From: an uncultured Corynebacterium sp.
Lineage (GTDB): Bacteria > Actinomycetota > Actinomycetes > Mycobacteriales > Mycobacteriaceae
Reading direction: 5' to 3'
DNA: 7,902 bases
Assembly (NCBI GenBank): GCA_945631445.1
Contig: CALZCR010000062.1
Location: forward strand, 1 to 7,902
This document shows positions 5,935-7,902 of this stretch, one piece after another (the first letter of the stretch is position 1; each line of letters begins with the position of its first letter). Below the pieces are notes generated by a model. The model worked only from the letters and a program-made list of their open reading frames with translations, searched no databases and was not told where the DNA came from. A program made the position numbers and the translations under genes.

Positions 5935-6678
5935 ATGCTGATCACCGACGTCACCGAAGGCGTGCATCTGATCCAGCACGCCAACGTCAACTGCTGGTTG
6001 CTCGAAGACGACGACGGGCTCACCCTCGTCGACGCCGGACTGCCACGCACCCGCCCCCATTTGGAAAAGGCCGTGGCCACCTTGGGCCACCAGATGTCCG
6101 ACATCCGGGCGCTGGTGCTGACCCACGCCCATTTCGACCACGTGGGCATGGCCCGCGGGCTCCAAAAAGACCTGCACTTATCGGTCTATGCGCATCCAGA
6201 GGAACATGAACTGGCCGCCCACCCCTATCAATACGCACACGAGAGCCCCATCCTGAAATATCCCCTGCGGTATCCGAAGGCGCTGGGGACAGTGGGGCCG
6301 ATGGCCCTGGCCGGGGCTTTGTTCGTGAAGGGGATCGAGGACGTCGGCTCCTTCGCCGTCGGCGACGTCCTGGAAGTCCCGGGCAGGCCGCAGGTCATCG
6401 CCACCCCGGGGCACACCTTCGGGCACGTCGCCCTGCACCTTCCGGAGCGCGACGCCGTGATCACCGGTGACGCGCTGGTGACCCTGGACCCTTACACAGC
6501 GCTGGTCGGGCCGCGCCTGGTGGCCGGGGCGGCGACAGCCGACGGGAACCAAGCCGCGGCGTCGTTGGACGCGATCGCCGAGACGGGCGCGCAACACGTG
6601 CTGCCGGGCCACGGCAACCCGTGGGACAGGGGAGTGGTCCGCGCCGCCGACGCCGCCCGCCGCAACGGGATGAAGTGA
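5935..6678 (+). CDS. Metallo-beta-lactamase fold hydrolase
   Basis: This is a 247-residue cytoplasmic hydrolase of the metallo-beta-lactamase superfamily, with all metal ligands visible: H64-A-H66-F-D68-H69 (the HxHxDH motif), H160 in TPGHT, D179 in ITGDA, and H226 in LPGHGNP. This arrangement predicts a binuclear Zn or Fe site able to hydrolyse an ester, thioester or similar bond. It resembles the broad glyoxalase II-like/MBL-fold group more than true beta-lactamases, and no signal peptide is present. The specific substrate cannot be told from the sequence. The insert around 95-130 (HPYQYAHESPILKYP and following) probably forms the substrate lid. The start at 5935 is fixed by GGAGG (5923-5927), seven bases upstream. 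A possible -10 (TACCTT, 5901-5906) without a -35 lies in the gap after the SdpI-like gene, so both cotranscription and independent expression are possible. The trp promoter begins 21 bases after its stop. Confidence 0.9.
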   Translation: MLITDVTEGVHLIQHANVNCWLLEDDDGLTLVDAGLPRTRPHLEKAVATLGHQMSDIRALVLTHAHFDHVGMARGLQKDLHLSVYAHPEEHELAAHPYQYAHESPILKYPLRYPKALGTVGPMALAGALFVKGIEDVGSFAVGDVLEVPGRPQVIATPGHTFGHVALHLPERDAVITGDALVTLDPYTALVGPRLVAGAATADGNQAAASLDAIAETGAQHVLPGHGNPWDRGVVRAADAARRNGMK

Positions 6679-6699
6679 CCCCCTTCACCCCCTGCCCTG

Positions 6700-6728
6700 T
6701 TGCGGGTTCCGCCTTGTGGGACTAAAAT
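6700..6728 (+). promoter_or_regulatory. Promoter of the trp operon
   Basis: TTGCGG (6700-6705) and TAAAAT (6723-6728) are separated by exactly 17 bases, a strong match to the vegetative sigma consensus. Initiation is expected at about 6735-6737, that is at or just before the GTG of the leader peptide. A short dyad CTCA-TTTTG-TGAG (6729-6741) overlaps the start site and could be an operator, but I cannot match it to a known regulator. Confidence 0.75.
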
Positions 6729-6736
6729 CTCATTTT

Positions 6737-6781
6737 GTGAGCAACATGAACGTGAATCTTCACTGGTGGTGGCGCCCTTAA
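6737..6781 (+). CDS. trpL: trp operon leader peptide with three consecutive Trp codons
   Basis: This is a 14-codon reading frame (MSNMNVNLHWWWRP) starting at GTG 6737, with an in-frame ATG at 6746 giving an 11-residue version. Three adjacent TGG codons (6764-6772) near its end make it a sensor of charged tRNA-Trp: ribosome stalling here when tryptophan is short frees downstream RNA to form the antiterminator. The promoter spacing puts the transcript start at or within two bases of the GTG, and no Shine-Dalgarno site precedes either start. Translation is therefore probably leaderless from the GTG (inference). The peptide itself is expected to have no function beyond attenuation. Confidence 0.88.
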   Translation: MSNMNVNLHWWWRP

Positions 6782-6830
6782 CCGGCGAGCCACCCACGTT
6801 GCATCCCCATATCTAACGACCAGGCCCGCC
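6764..6830 (+). promoter_or_regulatory. trp attenuator: pause stem (1:2) and antiterminator (2:3)
   Basis: Region 1, GGTGGC (6768-6773), lies in the Trp codons and pairs with region 2, GCCACC (6789-6794). Region 2 can instead pair with region 3: 6784-6791 (GGCGAGCC) with 6823-6830 (GGCCCGCC), seven of eight pairs with one A-C mismatch. Region 3 is also the left arm of the terminator (6822-6829), so the three structures exclude each other. This is the classical logic: a ribosome stalled on the Trp codons covers region 1, 2:3 forms and transcription continues. When tryptophan is ample, the ribosome runs on into region 2 and 3:4 terminates. Confidence 0.8.
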
Positions 6831-6864
6831 AGCTTCGATCACCGAAGCCTCGCGGGCCTTACTT
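6822..6864 (+). terminator. trp attenuator terminator hairpin (3:4)
   Basis: AGGCCCGC (6822-6829) pairs perfectly with GCGGGCCT (6852-6859). Inside it GCTTCG (6832-6837) pairs with CGAAGC (6843-6848) around an ATCAC loop, with a small internal loop (CA against CTC). The following run is TTACTT (6859-6864), a short and interrupted U-tract, so termination may be incomplete. It lies 40 bases after the leader-peptide stop. Confidence 0.82.
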
Positions 6865-6972
6865 CCGGTCCACCCCCTGGCAGCGCAGTAGCCTGGAGAG
6901 GAAGCGAGAGCGGCGAGTCGGAGCACACCGGCAGGCACCACCTCGACACTCTGAAAGGCCTCACGAGCAGCC
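6865..6972 (+). other. Leader segment between attenuator and trpE start region
   Basis: The trpE start lies about 140 bases beyond the attenuator terminator. Apart from the small reading frame that begins at 6973, I see no convincing promoter, stable hairpin or coding sequence in this stretch. Confidence 0.4.
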
Positions 6973-7005
6973 ATGAGCACATTGATCCGCAGGGGGCACG
7001 CATGA
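6973..7005 (+). CDS. Possible 10-codon upstream ORF overlapping the trpE start
   Basis: The short frame ATG..TGA (MSTLIRRGHA) ends in TGA at 7003-7005, overlapping the trpE ATG at 7002-7004 in the ATGA arrangement typical of translational coupling. Only a weak, distant purine run (GAAAGG, 6955-6960) precedes it, and trpE has its own AGGGGG inside this frame. It may be chance. It has no similarity I recognise. Confidence 0.2.
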   Translation: MSTLIRRGHA

Positions 7006-7902
7006 ACGCGACGTTTGCCCCGGAAGTTTTCACGCGCCCCGTGCGCTACCACGCCGACGCCTCGAGCCTCTTCGCCCACGTGGGCGGGACCGCCGCCACC
7101 GATTCCGTGCTCTTCGAGTCCGCGGACATCACCACCCGCAGCGGCCTGACTTCTGTCGCGGTGCTGGCGTCCTCCCTGCGGTTGACCTGCGCCGGCGACC
7201 AGGTCCGCGTCGATAAGCTCAGCCCCTCCGGGGAAGTCCTGGCCGAGCGCCTGCGCGGCCAGCTCAACGAGTATCTGACCGGCGAGAACGCCTACGTCTT
7301 CCCGCCCTCCGAGGCCCTCGACGAGCGCGCCCGGCTCACGGCCGTCTCTTCCGTGGAGGTGTTGCGCGCGCTGACCCGCGACGCCGGCTACACCGACGAG
7401 ACCGAGACCTTGCCTATGCTCGCCGGCGGCATGGCCTTCGACTTCCTCGAGACCTTCGAAGACCTGCCCGCCGTCGAACCCAGCGCGAACACCTACCCGG
7501 ACTACCAGTTCGTGCTCGCTGAGATCGTGCTGACCATGAACCACGAGGAGCAGACCGGCACGCTCTCCGCCGTCGACGCCACCGGCGACCCGGCGGCGCT
7601 GACCGCCCGGCTCGACGAGCTCACCGCACTTATCGACGCCGCCGACTTAAGCGACGCCCACGCCTACGAAGCCACCCCGCACGACGGCGACACCCTGACC
7701 GTCGAGGCCGACATCCCCGACGAGGAATACCGCGCCCAGGTCACGCGTCTGAAAGAACACATCCACAACGGCGACATCTACCAGGTCGTCCCGGCGCGGA
7801 CCTTCACCGCGCCCTGCCCGGACGCCTTCGCCGCCTACCGGCAGCTGCGGGAGACCAACCCCAGCCCGTACATGTTCTACGCCCGCGGCCTGGACATCGA
7901 CG
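7002..7902 (+). CDS. trpE: Anthranilate synthase component I, partial (N-terminal 300 residues)
   Basis: TrpE converts chorismate to anthranilate using ammonia supplied by the glutamine amidotransferase subunit TrpG, the first committed step of tryptophan synthesis in the cytosol. The frame runs off the right edge with 300 of roughly 515 residues. Visible are the N-terminal VRYHADASSLFAH and the feedback-inhibition segment LFES-ADI (37-43, Ser40; usually LLES). Also visible are NGDIYQVVPARTF in the last third and NPSPYMFY (286-293), which with the LFES segment forms the allosteric tryptophan site of TrpE. The chorismate-binding C-terminal core is outside the window. The ATG at 7002 is supported by AGGGGG (6991-6996) five bases upstream and by an N-terminal length matching what I recall of Corynebacterium TrpE. 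Control is by the attenuator upstream and by tryptophan binding. The rest of the trp operon presumably follows to the right. Confidence 0.95.
   Translation, partial: MNATFAPEVFTRPVRYHADASSLFAHVGGTAATDSVLFESADITTRSGLTSVAVLASSLRLTCAGDQVRVDKLSPSGEVLAERLRGQLNEYLTGENAYVFPPSEALDERARLTAVSSVEVLRALTRDAGYTDETETLPMLAGGMAFDFLETFEDLPAVEPSANTYPDYQFVLAEIVLTMNHEEQTGTLSAVDATGDPAALTARLDELTALIDAADLSDAHAYEATPHDGDTLTVEADIPDEEYRAQVTRLKEHIHNGDIYQVVPARTFTAPCPDAFAAYRQLRETNPSPYMFYARGLDID

Noticed and set aside
6661..6704. CGCAAC/GTTGCG inverted repeat at the end of the MBL gene as a terminator
   Set aside because: The stem is only 6 bp with a loop of about 32 bases and no T run, and it overlaps the trp -35 element.
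6729..6741. CTCA-TTTTG-TGAG dyad as a trp operator
   Set aside because: The half-sites are only four bases and do not match a regulator motif I can recall with confidence; kept only as a remark under the promoter.
6813..7544. Minus-strand 243-codon open frame across the trp leader and trpE
   Set aside because: It lies opposite unambiguous trpE and the attenuator. Its composition (Gly/Glu/His-rich) is an artefact of GC-rich codon bias.

Overview
The window is GC-rich, actinobacterial DNA, most likely from a high-GC Corynebacterium or close relative. This rests on three things: the TrpE N-terminus (VRYHADASSLFAHVGG) resembles what I remember of Corynebacterium TrpE; a Trp-rich leader peptide precedes trpE; and the accessory families (DUF1707, SdpI-like, lipoprotein serine hydrolase) are typical of the group. 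The genus is inferred by eye, without a search. No tRNA, rRNA, CRISPR array or mobile element was seen.

Left part (1-2240): a succinate-semialdehyde-type aldehyde dehydrogenase runs leftward off the edge (1-773, minus). Divergent from it are a YbaN/DUF454 membrane protein (884-1330) and a soluble DUF1707 protein with a LiaF-like C-terminal domain (1389-2000). Two strong hairpins with related stems (2074-2129 and 2172-2209) separate the latter from the convergent transporter gene.

Middle (2244-5212, all minus): an SLC1-type dicarboxylate/amino acid:cation symporter with a good promoter and an untranslated leader of about 130 nt, then a two-gene operon. In that operon a single-pass membrane protein is followed, with an ATGA overlap, by a lipoprotein that has a class A beta-lactamase-like fold.

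Right part (5403-7902, all plus): an SdpI-like membrane protein, a metallo-beta-lactamase-fold hydrolase, and then the start of the trp operon. The trp region is the most informative part. It shows a near-consensus promoter, a 14-codon leader peptide with three consecutive Trp codons that appears to start at the transcript's 5' end (leaderless, GTG), mutually exclusive 1:2, 2:3 and 3:4 stems, and the first 300 codons of trpE with its feedback-inhibition motifs. A tiny reading frame overlaps the trpE start.

Nothing here is clearly a wholly new system. The best leads are the leaderless trp leader peptide, the 4-nt overlap at trpE, the altered binding-site residues of the SLC1 transporter, the twin terminators, and the membrane-protein/serine-hydrolase pair.
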